Of a stretch of 64,000 nt of DNA, positions 16,735 through 25,560 are shown in pieces (position 1 is the stretch's first letter; every line of letters starts with the position of its first letter). The position numbers and the translations under genes are program-made. The stretch comes from an uncultured Alphaproteobacteria bacterium (GTDB lineage: Bacteria; Pseudomonadota; Alphaproteobacteria; RF32; CAG-239): assembly GCA_934271715.1 (NCBI GenBank), contig CAKQRZ010000002.1:1-64000 (forward strand), written 5' to 3'. The notes under the pieces were generated by a model. It had not been told where the DNA came from. It worked only from the letters and a program-made list of their open reading frames with translations, and ran no database searches.

Positions 16735-16827
16735 ATTTTAAATCATTCCGCTCTGTATCGCCGTGTTCCCCTGACTTTGCGCTTAAAACACGTTATTCCG
16801 CCTGCGATTTTGTTCCGCTTATTTTTT

Positions 16828-17259
16828 TCAAATTTTCGCAATAATATTTTTAAGCAAAGAAAGCTCTTCATCGGAGATATTTTGCAGACGATTTTCAAGA
16901 AACTGCTTGATTTTTGGCATATTTATATCAATAACATTTCTTCCTTCTGCGGTAATTGTCAGATAATTTACCAAACGATTATTTTTGCGTCCGACAGAGC
17001 GTATAAGATATGCTTTCTCTTCCAGAATCTCAACCAATCTTTTAATGTTAGACTTATCTTTCATTAAAATTTTAGCCACATCTTGCTGACAAATATTATC
17101 TTGCCCATAAATTGTATCAAGCACTGCGAATTGTTCTGATGTAATATGCGGTGATAATGACGATATATATTGATTTAACTCCACTTTCAGTTTTTTTAAT
17201 GTTAAATCAATTGAATAAATCAGCGTTTCAGTATAGTGATTTGCTTTAACTTTACTCAT
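16828..17259 (-). CDS. MarR-family transcriptional regulator
   Basis: 143 residues from the ATG at 17259 with an AAAGGTG site; an upstream TTG frame start is less likely. A winged helix-turn-helix is seen: ITSEQFAVLDTIYGQDNICQ, QDVAKILMKDKSNIKRLVEI, and the wing RKNNRLVNYLTITAEG. MarR dimers bind inverted repeats and are usually released by small aromatic ligands. The gene is divergent from an HlyD/ABC-2 export operon with overlapping promoters, so it most likely represses that pump and itself. Confidence 0.9.
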   Translation of the reverse strand: MSKVKANHYTETLIYSIDLTLKKLKVELNQYISSLSPHITSEQFAVLDTIYGQDNICQQDVAKILMKDKSNIKRLVEILEEKAYLIRSVGRKNNRLVNYLTITAEGRNVIDINMPKIKQFLENRLQNISDEELSLLKNIIAKI

Positions 17260-17280
17260 TTTTGCACCTTTATAATAAAT

Positions 17281-17345
17281 GATTGTTGACATTATAACCA
17301 TAAAAGAATTATTATGTCAATTAGTTGATATAACAACCATTTGTA
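17281..17345. promoter_or_regulatory. Overlapping divergent promoters of marR and the export operon
   Basis: The plus strand has TTGACA (17286-17291), a 17-base gap and TTATTA. The minus strand has TTGACA (17315-17320), an 18-base gap and TATAAT (17291-17296). The two overlap, and dyad-like GTTGACATTATAAC and GTTGATATAACAAC elements lie across them. This is a typical MarR operator position. Confidence 0.7.
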
Positions 17346-17375
17346 AATGAAAGAAAGACAAAGACGAAATATATA

Positions 17376-18143
17376 TTGGCGATTTTCACAGCTGTATGCA
17401 TAATAGTAGTGGCTTACATCTTTACATTACCAAATAGCGATGGATTGATACTGCAAGGAGAAATAGACACCACAGAAGTGGATTTATCTTCCAAAATTAC
17501 CGGTCGTGTAGAACATATTTTGGTTAAAGAAGGCGACATTGTTACCAAAGGGCAAAAATTGCTTGTGTTTGATATTCCTGATATAGAAGCGCAAAAACAA
17601 TCATCTGAAGCCGCTTATACTTTAGCATTGCAAACTTTTAATCGTATCAAACCTTTAAAAGAAAAAGGATTTGCTTCCGTACAATCCTATGACAATGCCT
17701 TTGCGGCACTAAAACAAGCAGAAAATAAACTCAAAGAAGTGCAATCTTATACAGATGAAAATACTATCACGGCACCTATCACCGGACAAGTCAGAGACAT
17801 CAGCGTTGAAGAAGGTGAATTGGTCAGTGCCGGATATACGATTATTACGTTGATTGACACTACAGATAACTGGGCGGTTTTCAGCTTGCGTGAAGATTTG
17901 CTTGCAAAAATCAAATTAGGTAGTGTTTTCAAAGTTGATATTCCTGCTGTTGGGCAGAAAAATATTCCATTTAAAGTGGATTACATTAGTGCAATGGGCA
18001 ACTATACGACTTGGCGAGCGACTAAAATCCGTGGTGATTTTGACCTAAAAACTTTTGAAGTACACGCCCGTCCGCTAGAATCTGTCAGCGGTTTGATTTC
18101 AGGAATGTCCGTCATTGTAGATTGGAATAAAGTGGGACAATAA
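17376..18143 (+). CDS. HlyD-family membrane fusion protein, possible 5' frameshift
   Basis: 255 residues. It has an N-terminal membrane anchor (FTAVCIIVVAYIF), a biotinyl-lipoyl-like segment SSKITGRVEHILVKEGDIVTKGQKL, a short helical hairpin, and the return half TITAPITGQVRDISVEEGELV followed by a beta barrel. It would bridge the inner-membrane exporter and the outer envelope. The only start in this frame is a TTG at 17376 without a ribosome site. An ATG at 17347 (MKERQRRNIY) is in another frame, and losing one TA from the TATATA at about 17368-17373 would join it to give RRNILAIFTAV. The start is therefore uncertain: either a frameshift or a switchable repeat. Confidence 0.8.
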   Translation: MAIFTAVCIIVVAYIFTLPNSDGLILQGEIDTTEVDLSSKITGRVEHILVKEGDIVTKGQKLLVFDIPDIEAQKQSSEAAYTLALQTFNRIKPLKEKGFASVQSYDNAFAALKQAENKLKEVQSYTDENTITAPITGQVRDISVEEGELVSAGYTIITLIDTTDNWAVFSLREDLLAKIKLGSVFKVDIPAVGQKNIPFKVDYISAMGNYTTWRATKIRGDFDLKTFEVHARPLESVSGLISGMSVIVDWNKVGQ

Positions 18144-18146
18144 AAC

Positions 18147-19313
18147 ATGACCGCTCTCTTAAAAGTATTTAAAAGAGAAATTTATGCTTTAAAAAATAAC
18201 AATTTTATGCTGTTTTCTGTTTTTGTTCTGCCATTTTTATTTATCACATTGGTAACGGCGACATTTATATCCGGAGTAGCTAGAGATTTGCCGATAGCCG
18301 TGTTGGATGAAGATTCGTCTTCTCTTTCACGCAGCTTTGTTCGTTCAATCAATGCCGCTCCGGCAGTCGCTGTAAAATATAAAATTGCAACCCCAAACGA
18401 GGGTGAATATTTATTAAAAAGTGCCAAAGTTTATGCTCTGATTATTATACCCAAAGACTTTCAAAAAGACATTTATCTGCAGAAACAGCCTAAACTACTA
18501 TATTATTATAATAACCAAATGATTGCTGTCGGTGGCTTGATAACTCGTGATATAAAAACTACCATACAAACACTCTTAATAGGCTTGACTGCCAGTATAT
18601 ATGCTAAAAAAGGCAAGCCGCTTAAAATTGTTACCGATAAAACGAGTTTAATCCGCATTGATGAACGCATTAAATCCAATCCATATTTTAACTATTCTTA
18701 CTTTTTAATGTATTCGTTGATAGCACATATTTTTCAAGTGCTTATTACTTTAACTGCGATTTGGGCAGTTGGTTCGGAATTTAAGTACGGCACAACCGAA
18801 AATTGGCAGAAAACCGCAAACAATTGTATTATAACAGCCGTATTCGGTAAATTATTGCCTTACTTTCTATTATTTTACATATTTATTATCGTAACTTATG
18901 GAGCATATATCCGGTTTTATAATGCGCCATTTGCCGGAAATATCGGTTTTACAGCTATAGGCATAGCTTTATTTATTTTAGCCTATCAACTTATGGGAAC
19001 ATTATTTGTTACAGTACTTCACAACTGCCGCAAAGCGATGAGTTTGGGAGGTGTTTATACTTCTCTGGGATTTTCGCTTGCCGGTATGACTTTTCCGTCA
19101 TTTGCAATGCCAGCCTTTGTACAAGTATACAGCGCAATATTGCCGGTCAGACCATTTGTAGCCTTAATTGTTGACCAAGCTTTAAAAAACGTACCATTTG
19201 TTTATGATATGCCGTATATTTATTGGCTGTTCGCTTTTGTTGTTGTAGGATTGTGCGCTTTACCGCTTTTAAAAAAATACGTTGGAGATAAAACGTTATG
19301 CTTTGGAATTTAA
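18147..19313 (+). CDS. ABC-2 type export permease 1
   Basis: 388 residues. The N-terminal membrane segment FMLFSVFVLPFLFITLVTATF is followed by a large periplasmic loop typical of the YhgE/YbhR-like group (LPIAVLDEDSSSLSRSFVRS), then five C-terminal membrane segments including the conserved LGGVYTSLGFSLAGMTFPSF. It is four bases from the HlyD stop and overlaps the next permease by 16 bases. The operon lacks an ATP-binding subunit, which must come from elsewhere or be unnecessary. Confidence 0.85.
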   Translation: MTALLKVFKREIYALKNNNFMLFSVFVLPFLFITLVTATFISGVARDLPIAVLDEDSSSLSRSFVRSINAAPAVAVKYKIATPNEGEYLLKSAKVYALIIIPKDFQKDIYLQKQPKLLYYYNNQMIAVGGLITRDIKTTIQTLLIGLTASIYAKKGKPLKIVTDKTSLIRIDERIKSNPYFNYSYFLMYSLIAHIFQVLITLTAIWAVGSEFKYGTTENWQKTANNCIITAVFGKLLPYFLLFYIFIIVTYGAYIRFYNAPFAGNIGFTAIGIALFILAYQLMGTLFVTVLHNCRKAMSLGGVYTSLGFSLAGMTFPSFAMPAFVQVYSAILPVRPFVALIVDQALKNVPFVYDMPYIYWLFAFVVVGLCALPLLKKYVGDKTLCFGI

Positions 19314-20443
19314 ATAAAATCAAACAAGTTTTTATCTGCGAGTGGCACAATATGTTAAACGACCGTGGAGCGGCTCTAATTGTGATTGGCGCGGTGTTTT
19401 TATACAGTATTTTTTATCTTGCGCCGTTTCATAATCACATTGCGCGCGAAATTCCTATTGGCGTTATCAATCAAGATAACAGTGCACTTTCAAGGAATGT
19501 TATCCGCGCCTTAAATGCCAATGAAATGATAAAAGTTGCTGAATTTTACGATAATCTGGAGCAAGCAAAAACGGCATTTTATCAAAATAAAATACACGCA
19601 TTTATTGTTATACCCCAAAATTTTACTCACGATATCAGACGCGGCAAAGTTACGACAGTTGCTGCTTATTTGGACAGCGCATATTTAATCATCTATAAAC
19701 AGTTGACAGGCGGAATTAACGAGGTATTTTCCGCTATTGGCGCAAAAATAGAAATTCAATCTTTGACAAAACAAGGATTTAAAAAGCAACAAGCATATAC
19801 AATTAAAAATCCGATAGACTTTATTCAAATACCATTATTTAATCCGGTTGGCAGTTATCAAAACTATATTTACCCTATGGTGCTTATTTTGGTCTTGCAG
19901 CAAACAATGCTTATTGGTATCGGCATTTTATTCGGCACACGCGAAGAACGCAAGCAAAAAGACAATGAAAACGCGGCTATATTAGTTTTGGGCCGTGGTT
20001 TAGCTTATGCCAGTCTTTATTTAATCTATGCTTTGATATTTTTTTTGTTATTTCCATTGATAGCCACCTATCCGGCAAGCAGAAATATTTTTGACCTACT
20101 TTTATTTTTAATTCCATTTTTGCTGTCTACTGCATTTTTAGGGCAAACATTATCCGCTGTTTGCAAAACAAGAGAATGCTGTTTTTTTATTTTGATACCA
20201 TCATCTGTGCCTTTTATTTTTCTCTCCGGCTTTGTTTGGCCGCTTGAGGCCATGCCGGCTGCTGTCAATTTATTTGCCAAGCTGATACCATCAACATCGG
20301 CGATGCACGGATTGGTGCGCCTAAATCAAATGAACGCAAGTTTTTATATGACACTTAGCGACTGCCTGATTTTGTGGATATTATGTTTATTTTATTATTT
20401 TTTGGCACTGCAGATTACAAAAAAACAAATAACAAAACAATAA
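19298..20443 (+). CDS. ABC-2 type export permease 2
   Basis: 381 residues, paralogous to the gene before it: an N-terminal anchor (ALIVIGAVFLYSIFYLAPF), then REIPIGVINQDNSALSRNVI, a periplasmic domain, and a C-terminal block of five membrane segments with IPSSVPFIFLSGFVWPLEAM. The pair plus HlyD resembles the yhiI/rbbA/yhhJ or ybhGFSR export sets but without the ATPase. Likely substrates are toxic hydrophobic compounds, consistent with the MarR regulator. Start chosen at the ATG overlapping the preceding gene. Confidence 0.85.
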   Translation: MLWNLNKIKQVFICEWHNMLNDRGAALIVIGAVFLYSIFYLAPFHNHIAREIPIGVINQDNSALSRNVIRALNANEMIKVAEFYDNLEQAKTAFYQNKIHAFIVIPQNFTHDIRRGKVTTVAAYLDSAYLIIYKQLTGGINEVFSAIGAKIEIQSLTKQGFKKQQAYTIKNPIDFIQIPLFNPVGSYQNYIYPMVLILVLQQTMLIGIGILFGTREERKQKDNENAAILVLGRGLAYASLYLIYALIFFLLFPLIATYPASRNIFDLLLFLIPFLLSTAFLGQTLSAVCKTRECCFFILIPSSVPFIFLSGFVWPLEAMPAAVNLFAKLIPSTSAMHGLVRLNQMNASFYMTLSDCLILWILCLFYYFLALQITKKQITKQ

Positions 20444-20475
20444 TGAAATTTCACCGGTTTATGTCGGTAGTATCA

Positions 20476-20504
20476 TTTTAGGTCAAGCCAAGCTTGTCCT
20501 AAAT
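20476..20504. repeat. Palindrome after the export operon
   Basis: TTTAGG-T-CAAGC and GCTTG-T-CCTAAA form a near-perfect 27-base palindrome. It could be a terminator without T-run or a REP-like repeat. Confidence 0.5.
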
Positions 20505-20509
20505 CTATC

Positions 20510-21076
20510 TGCATTTTTAGATGTCCAACCATTGTAGATGAAGGAAGGCTAGGACTTTTAGGTATTTTATTTGAGTTTATTGATGAAAACAAAAAAATTC
20601 CTATAGTAGGAAATGGTAAAAATAGATATCAATTTATCTATGCCAAAGATTTAGCAAAGGCATTTGAATTAGCATTAAATGCTAATTATTCAGATGTTTT
20701 TAATATAGGCTCTGATGATGTTAAATCATTCAATGAGATATATAGCTATATTATAAAAAAAACTCAGTCAAAATCAAAATTAATTCATTTTCCCAAAGGA
20801 CCAATGATTATGGCTACGAAAATATGTTCAATGCTTGGAATTTCACCTCTTGGACCATACCAATATAAAATGATTGCTTCAAACTTTATCTTCAATACAC
20901 AAAAAATTAAGAAGAAACTAGCATTCAAAGCAATCTTATCCAATGAAGAAATGCTTTATAAGGCCTATGAATACTATCACAAAAATAAAGATGAAATATT
21001 AAATCGCAAAAATGTTTCGGCTCATAAGAGTGTTGCAAAAATGGGAATTATTAGAATCTTGAAATGGTTTATGTAA
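20510..21076 (+). pseudogene. 5'-truncated NAD-dependent epimerase/dehydratase
   Basis: The frame begins mid-domain at CPTIVDEGRLGLLGILFEFI (usual family text RPTxxxGxxRLG). It continues with PIVGNGKNRYQFIYAKDLAK, the substrate-binding part of extended short-chain dehydrogenases, and NIGSDDVKSFNEIY, and ends at 21076. The N-terminal Rossmann half with the GxxGxxG and YxxxK motifs is absent. The truncation lies just after the palindrome at 20476, and an insertion-sequence end lies 100 bases downstream, so transposition probably removed the 5' part. Confidence 0.75.
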
Positions 21077-21176
21077 TAAATCCTCAAAGAGTTATAAACT
21101 TTTCTAGCTTTAACTAATTTTGACTTTTTGTTATGGGATAGTTGGAGATTTGAACTCAGAAGGTTCAGGGGCATCG

Positions 21177-21222
21177 GGTTCATCGTCAAAGTTGGGGCAA
21201 AGTAAAAAAAATATAAAAAAAT
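21177..21222 (+). repeat. Insertion-sequence end (copy 2)
   Basis: It repeats the 15528 sequence, starting GGTTCATCGTCAAAGTTGGG with one fewer G, in the same orientation. No transposase remains beside it, so it is a solo end. With copy 1 it brackets 5.6 kb containing the export operon. Confidence 0.6.
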
Positions 21223-21385
21223 CTTGCTAATATGGAGAAAAAATATTATAATAAAATTCTATTAAATAAGTATTATGGAAAAAATTATGACTTTTTACAG
21301 TTGTTTTCTAATCTTTCTCTAAGAGAAAATATCCATAAACTTATTTGTTTTATCTGAATGTTGTACTCTTTAAATTTAAAAGGTT

Positions 21386-21751
21386 ATGAAAAGAACTTTA
21401 GTTAGTGTTATCATTTTAGTAGTGGCTTTCTTCGCAATTATGTTGGTTGGAGCTTGGGGTGAAACTATAGACTTGGAGACAGGTGCCGGAGTTGAATATA
21501 TTCTGATAAGCTTGCTCTCAGTCATCTTATCTCTTTGCGCTGCGTCTTTCTTTGCTTCTGACCGCCGAAGATGCATAATGTTTATTGTGTTTGCCGTAAT
21601 TCCTCCGCTTTTTGCCGGTGTTGCAGCCTGCTTGGTTGCCGGTATCTTTAGCGGAATTATTGCAGCAACAACAGATGAGCGTATCATTACCTGGTTCAAA
21701 AGTATCGCCGAGCCGGATAAAGGTTGTACGCTTGATGAAACTGATGAATAA
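21386..21751 (+). CDS. Small inner-membrane protein
   Basis: 121 residues with three or four hydrophobic segments (LVSVIILVVAFFAIMLVGAW, YILISLLSVILSLCAASFF, CIMFIVFAVIPPLFAGVAAC, LVAGIFSGIIAAT) and an acidic C-terminal tail. No family is recognised. The ATG follows AAAAGG directly, a very short spacing. A terminator closes the gene. Confidence 0.6.
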   Translation: MKRTLVSVIILVVAFFAIMLVGAWGETIDLETGAGVEYILISLLSVILSLCAASFFASDRRRCIMFIVFAVIPPLFAGVAACLVAGIFSGIIAATTDERIITWFKSIAEPDKGCTLDETDE

Positions 21752-21753
21752 CC

Positions 21754-21796
21754 TAAAAAACGCTGTTGTCTTGTAAAAGATGGCGGCGTTTTTTTG
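21754..21796 (+). terminator. Terminator
   Basis: AAAAAACGC and GCGTTTTTT arms around a 22-base loop, three bases after the stop of the membrane protein gene. Confidence 0.7.
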
Positions 21797-21891
21797 TGCG
21801 CTGATGTGTATAACCTGTCGTAAATTTTTGAAAAATACGGTATTTATTGTATAATGCGACAAATTTTAATTGGACTGTACAGGTGAAAAGT

Positions 21892-23043
21892 ATGGAAAAT
21901 CAAGATAATAAAAAAATAGTGGTGCTGCAGGTTTTGCCTGAGCTGGGGCAGGGCGGAGTCGAACTCGGAACTATTGAAATTGCCTCGGAGCTGCAGAAAC
22001 GCGGTATTGAAAACTATGTGGCTTCCGAAGGCGGACGCATGGAATATAATTTGGAGCGGATAAAAGTTAAGCATTTTACATTGCCGCTGAAAACTAAAAA
22101 TATTTTCAAAATGTATTTAAATTCGCTGCGTTTGGCAAAAATTATTAAAAAATACGGCATTACCATTGTGCATGCCCGTTCGCGTGCGCCGGCTTGGAGT
22201 GCTTATTGGGCGGCCAAGCGCTGCGGCGTGCATTTTGTGACTACTTTCCACGGTACATACGGCTTAGGTCCGTGGGGAATTAAAAAGTTTTATAACAAAA
22301 TTATGACTTACGGCGAACGCGTGATTGCTATTTCCAACCACATAAAGCAGCATATTTTGAAAAATTATAAAACAGATGAAAGCAAGATTCGTTTGATTCA
22401 TCGCTGCGTGAATATGGAAAACTTTAATGTGGAAACAACTTCTGCCGAGCGGATGATTAAGTATCTGGAAGATAATCATATTCCGGAAGATAAGCCGATT
22501 GTGACGCTGATTGGCCGCCTGACAAATTGGAAAGGGCAAAAATTGCTGATTGAGGCTCTGCATTTGCTTGAAAAGGAAGATTTTTTCTGTGTGATGATTG
22601 GTGACGACCAGGGACGTAAAAAATATGCGTCCGAATTGCGCAAGATGATTTCTCAATATAATATGACCGACCGCTTTTTATTTATCCGCAATGTCAAGGA
22701 TATTCCTGCGGCGATGATGGTTTCGGACGTTGTGCTTTCAACTTCTATCGAGCCGGAGGCTTTCGGACGCATTGCGATTGAGGGACAGGCTATGGGCAGA
22801 GTAGTTGTGGCTTCAAATATCGGCGGTTCGGTAGAAACCGTGATAGACGGCGTTACCGGCAGGCTTTATGAAAGCACCAGCGCCGAGGCTTTGGCAAAAG
22901 CTATTGAGTGGGCGCTGCATCTTTCTACCGCGGAAAGAGAAAAAATCGGTGCCGCAGGTATAAAAAATGTAAAAGAACATTTTACAAAACAAATTATGTG
23001 TGATAAAACAATTGCGGTTTATAAAGAATTGATAAACTTATAA
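21892..23043 (+). CDS. GT4-family glycosyltransferase
   Basis: 383 residues from the ATG at 21892, preceded by AGGTG; an upstream TTG frame start lacks support. The GT-B fold is seen: the N-terminal VLPELGQGGVELGTIEIASE donor-side loop, HARSRAPAWSAYWAAKRCGV, and FHGTYG, then the GT4 C-terminal signature IGRLTNWKGQKLLIEALHLL, VMIGDDQGR, and EPEAFGRIAIEGQAMG with the conserved E-x7-E. It transfers a sugar from a nucleotide donor, probably to lipid-linked glycan or LPS core at the cytoplasmic membrane face. It sits 31 bases before thrS. Confidence 0.9.
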   Translation: MENQDNKKIVVLQVLPELGQGGVELGTIEIASELQKRGIENYVASEGGRMEYNLERIKVKHFTLPLKTKNIFKMYLNSLRLAKIIKKYGITIVHARSRAPAWSAYWAAKRCGVHFVTTFHGTYGLGPWGIKKFYNKIMTYGERVIAISNHIKQHILKNYKTDESKIRLIHRCVNMENFNVETTSAERMIKYLEDNHIPEDKPIVTLIGRLTNWKGQKLLIEALHLLEKEDFFCVMIGDDQGRKKYASELRKMISQYNMTDRFLFIRNVKDIPAAMMVSDVVLSTSIEPEAFGRIAIEGQAMGRVVVASNIGGSVETVIDGVTGRLYESTSAEALAKAIEWALHLSTAEREKIGAAGIKNVKEHFTKQIMCDKTIAVYKELINL

Positions 23044-23074
23044 TGAACTTTTTAATAGTGAAAAGGTAGAAAAA

Positions 23075-25006
23075 ATGGTTAAAATTAAATTGCCTGATGG
23101 CAGTATATTAGATGAAAAAGACGGCGTTTCCGGCTTGGAAATCGCCAATAAAATCAGCACAAGTTTGGGAAAAGCCGCTTTGGCAGTTTCCGTTAATGAC
23201 AAATTACAGGACTTAACTGCTCCGATAACCACCGATTCTACAGTCACTATTATTACCGCCAAAGACAAAGACGGTTTACAAATTTTGCGTCACTCTTGCT
23301 CTCACGTTATGGCTCAGGCTGTTAAAGAACTGTGGCCGGATGCTCAAGTAACAATAGGTCCGGCTATTGAAAACGGTTTTTACTATGATTTTTCGTGCAA
23401 AGAAAACTTTACAACGGAAGATTTTGCTAAGATAGAAGCCAAAATGCACGAAATTGTTAAACGTGATGAAAAAATTGAACGCATTGTAATGTCACGTCAG
23501 GAAGCTATCGAGTTTTTCAAAAAGCTAGGTGAACATTATAAAGTGCAAATTATTGAAGATTTGCCTGAAGACGAAACAATTACTTTATATCGTCAAGGTA
23601 ATTACACCGATTTGTGCCGTGGTCCGCACGTTCCGTCAACCGGTAAAATCGGCGACGCATTTAAAATTACTAAAGTTGCAGGTGCTTATTGGCGCGGTGA
23701 TGCCAAAAATGAAATGCTGCAGCGTTTGTATGCAACCGCTTGGCCGACTAAAAAAGAATTGGACGCTTATTTGACAATGCTTGAAGAAGCCGCTAAGCGC
23801 GACCATCGTAAAATCGGTAAGGAAATGGATTTGTTCCATTTTGAGCCGGAATATGCTCCGGGTGCCGTTTTTTGGCATGACAAAGGATATAAAGTATATC
23901 GCAAGCTGATTGAATATATGCGAAATCGCCAAGAACATAACGGTTATGAAGAAATTTCTACACCGCGTATTATGGACAAATGCTTGTGGGTTACCTCCGG
24001 CCACTGGGATAAATATGGAGCGCATAACTATTCCGGAAAAACTGAAGACGGCAAAGAATTTTGCGTTAAACCAATGAACTGCCCAGGCGGATTGCTTGTT
24101 TATAAACAAGGCGTTAAATCTTATCGTGATTTGCCGCTGCGCATGGCTGAATTTGGTAAGGTAAACCGCTATGAGGCTTCCGGCTCTTTGATGGGGTTGA
24201 TGCGTGTGCGTGAATTTACGCAAGATGATGCGCACATTTTCTGCACTCCGGAACAAATGGAAGACGAGTGCATCCGCACTATGAAACTGATTTTTGATAT
24301 TTATAAAGACTTTGGCTTTGATAACATCAAAATTTATTTGTCGACTCGTCCGGACAGCATTTATCGTATCGGTTCTGATGAAATTTGGGATTTGTGCGAA
24401 AATTCTTTGGCACACGCTTTGGAAAAACACGGCTATAAATATGAAATCAACGCAGGCGAGGGTGCTTTCTACGGACCTAAATTGGAATTTATTTTGCGCG
24501 ACGCCATCGGTCGTGAATGGCAATGCGGTACAATTCAGGTTGATATGAACTTGCCTCAGCGCTTTGATATTTCATATATCGGCGAAGACGGCGAAAAACA
24601 TCAGCCGGTTATGCTGCACCGCGCTTTGTTTGGCTCTATTGAGCGTTTCTTGGGTATTTTGATTGAACATCACGCCGGTAAACTGCCTTTGTGGCTGTCA
24701 CCTGAACAAGTTGTGGTTGCTCCGATTGTCAGCGAGTTTGACGACTATGCAAAAGAGGTTGCCGATGCTTTGACTAAAGCTGGTTTGACAGCTGAAACAG
24801 ATTTGCGCAACGAAAAAATCAACTACAAAGTTCGCGAACATTCTTTGGCAAAAATTCCGGTGATTGCCGTTGTCGGCGCTAAAGAAAAAGAAAACCGCAC
24901 GGTGACAGTTCGCCGCTTGGGTTCTGAAAAGCAAGAAGTCATGGCTTTGGACGACTTTGTTGCTATGCTGCAAAAAGAAGCGGAAATGCCGCATAGATTT
25001 GAATAG
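23075..25006 (+). CDS. thrS: Threonyl-tRNA synthetase
   Basis: 643 residues, the normal length. Domains in order: TGS (1-62), the second additional domain with HSCSHVMAQA (about 74) and the later Cys/His zinc-type site of the editing module (LCRGPHVPS), the class II catalytic core with TPRIMDKCLWVTSGHW (motif 1), MNCPGG, LPLRMAEFGKVNRYEASGSL (motif 2), and LHRALFGSIERFLGILIEHH (motif 3), then the anticodon-binding domain. It charges tRNA-Thr. An AAAGGTAG ribosome site precedes the ATG. A clear terminator follows. Confidence 0.98.
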   Translation: MVKIKLPDGSILDEKDGVSGLEIANKISTSLGKAALAVSVNDKLQDLTAPITTDSTVTIITAKDKDGLQILRHSCSHVMAQAVKELWPDAQVTIGPAIENGFYYDFSCKENFTTEDFAKIEAKMHEIVKRDEKIERIVMSRQEAIEFFKKLGEHYKVQIIEDLPEDETITLYRQGNYTDLCRGPHVPSTGKIGDAFKITKVAGAYWRGDAKNEMLQRLYATAWPTKKELDAYLTMLEEAAKRDHRKIGKEMDLFHFEPEYAPGAVFWHDKGYKVYRKLIEYMRNRQEHNGYEEISTPRIMDKCLWVTSGHWDKYGAHNYSGKTEDGKEFCVKPMNCPGGLLVYKQGVKSYRDLPLRMAEFGKVNRYEASGSLMGLMRVREFTQDDAHIFCTPEQMEDECIRTMKLIFDIYKDFGFDNIKIYLSTRPDSIYRIGSDEIWDLCENSLAHALEKHGYKYEINAGEGAFYGPKLEFILRDAIGREWQCGTIQVDMNLPQRFDISYIGEDGEKHQPVMLHRALFGSIERFLGILIEHHAGKLPLWLSPEQVVVAPIVSEFDDYAKEVADALTKAGLTAETDLRNEKINYKVREHSLAKIPVIAVVGAKEKENRTVTVRRLGSEKQEVMALDDFVAMLQKEAEMPHRFE

Positions 25007-25025
25007 TCAAAGATTCAGATGCTAT

Positions 25026-25066
25026 AAAAAATATCTCCGGTTTTGCTAATCGGAGATATTTTTTTT
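25026..25066 (+). terminator. thrS terminator
   Basis: AAAATATCTCCG pairs with CGGAGATATTTT and a T-run follows, 20 bases after the stop. Confidence 0.85.
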
Positions 25067-25070
25067 GAAA

Positions 25071-25367
25071 TTACTTGTAATTCAGGCGGATATCTTTTTG
25101 CGACTGTCCGCAATTGCGCCTTGAGTTGAATGATTTGCAGAGAAAATGAGAACACTTTTTGGCAAATTTTAAATCTACCTGTGTATCGTTTACATCATAG
25201 CTCATTTCTCCTTCGGCCTGTTCTTAATAATAATCAACAGGCAAGCCGGCGCAATCATCACCAATCAAATACCCAATGGCCCGTTCTGTATAATAATTAA
25301 CTACAATAGGCAAACCGTCGCAATCAACTCCAATCACATACCCAACGGTTTTAACATTAACTTTCAT
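25071..25367 (-). pseudogene. Small duplicated-motif protein with an in-frame stop
   Basis: From the ATG at 25367 the frame gives 47 residues with an internal repeat: GYVIGVDCDGLPIVVNYYTE is followed by IGYLIGDDCAGLPVDYY and then TAA at 25224-25226. Past this stop the same frame stays open for 50 codons (starting EQAEGEMSYDVNDTQ, with several Cys) to 25071. This suggests one nonsense mutation in a gene of about 97 codons, or a short gene followed by another starting at the internal ATG. No ribosome site is obvious for either. Family unknown. Confidence 0.45.
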
Positions 25368-25560
25368 AATAATAAAAAATTAAAATTATAACTAAATTAT
25401 TTAACACTAAACTATATAATACAAAAATATTTGCTGCTTTTCAATAGAATTTTATGTAAAATGCTTAATGATTGAAAATATCTTGACAAAAATAGGTAAA
25501 AATGCTTTTCTCTTAAACAGAGTTAAGTATAATTTTGTTTAATTTTTAAATTTTATTGTT
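25368..25560. other. AT-rich divergent spacer
   Basis: Contains the presumed promoters of the small minus-strand gene and of the membrane protein at 25561. No firm consensus is visible. Confidence 0.3.

Noticed and set aside
23636..24523. A 295-codon minus-strand frame opposite thrS
   Set aside because: Antisense to a highly conserved synthetase gene; length results from codon bias.
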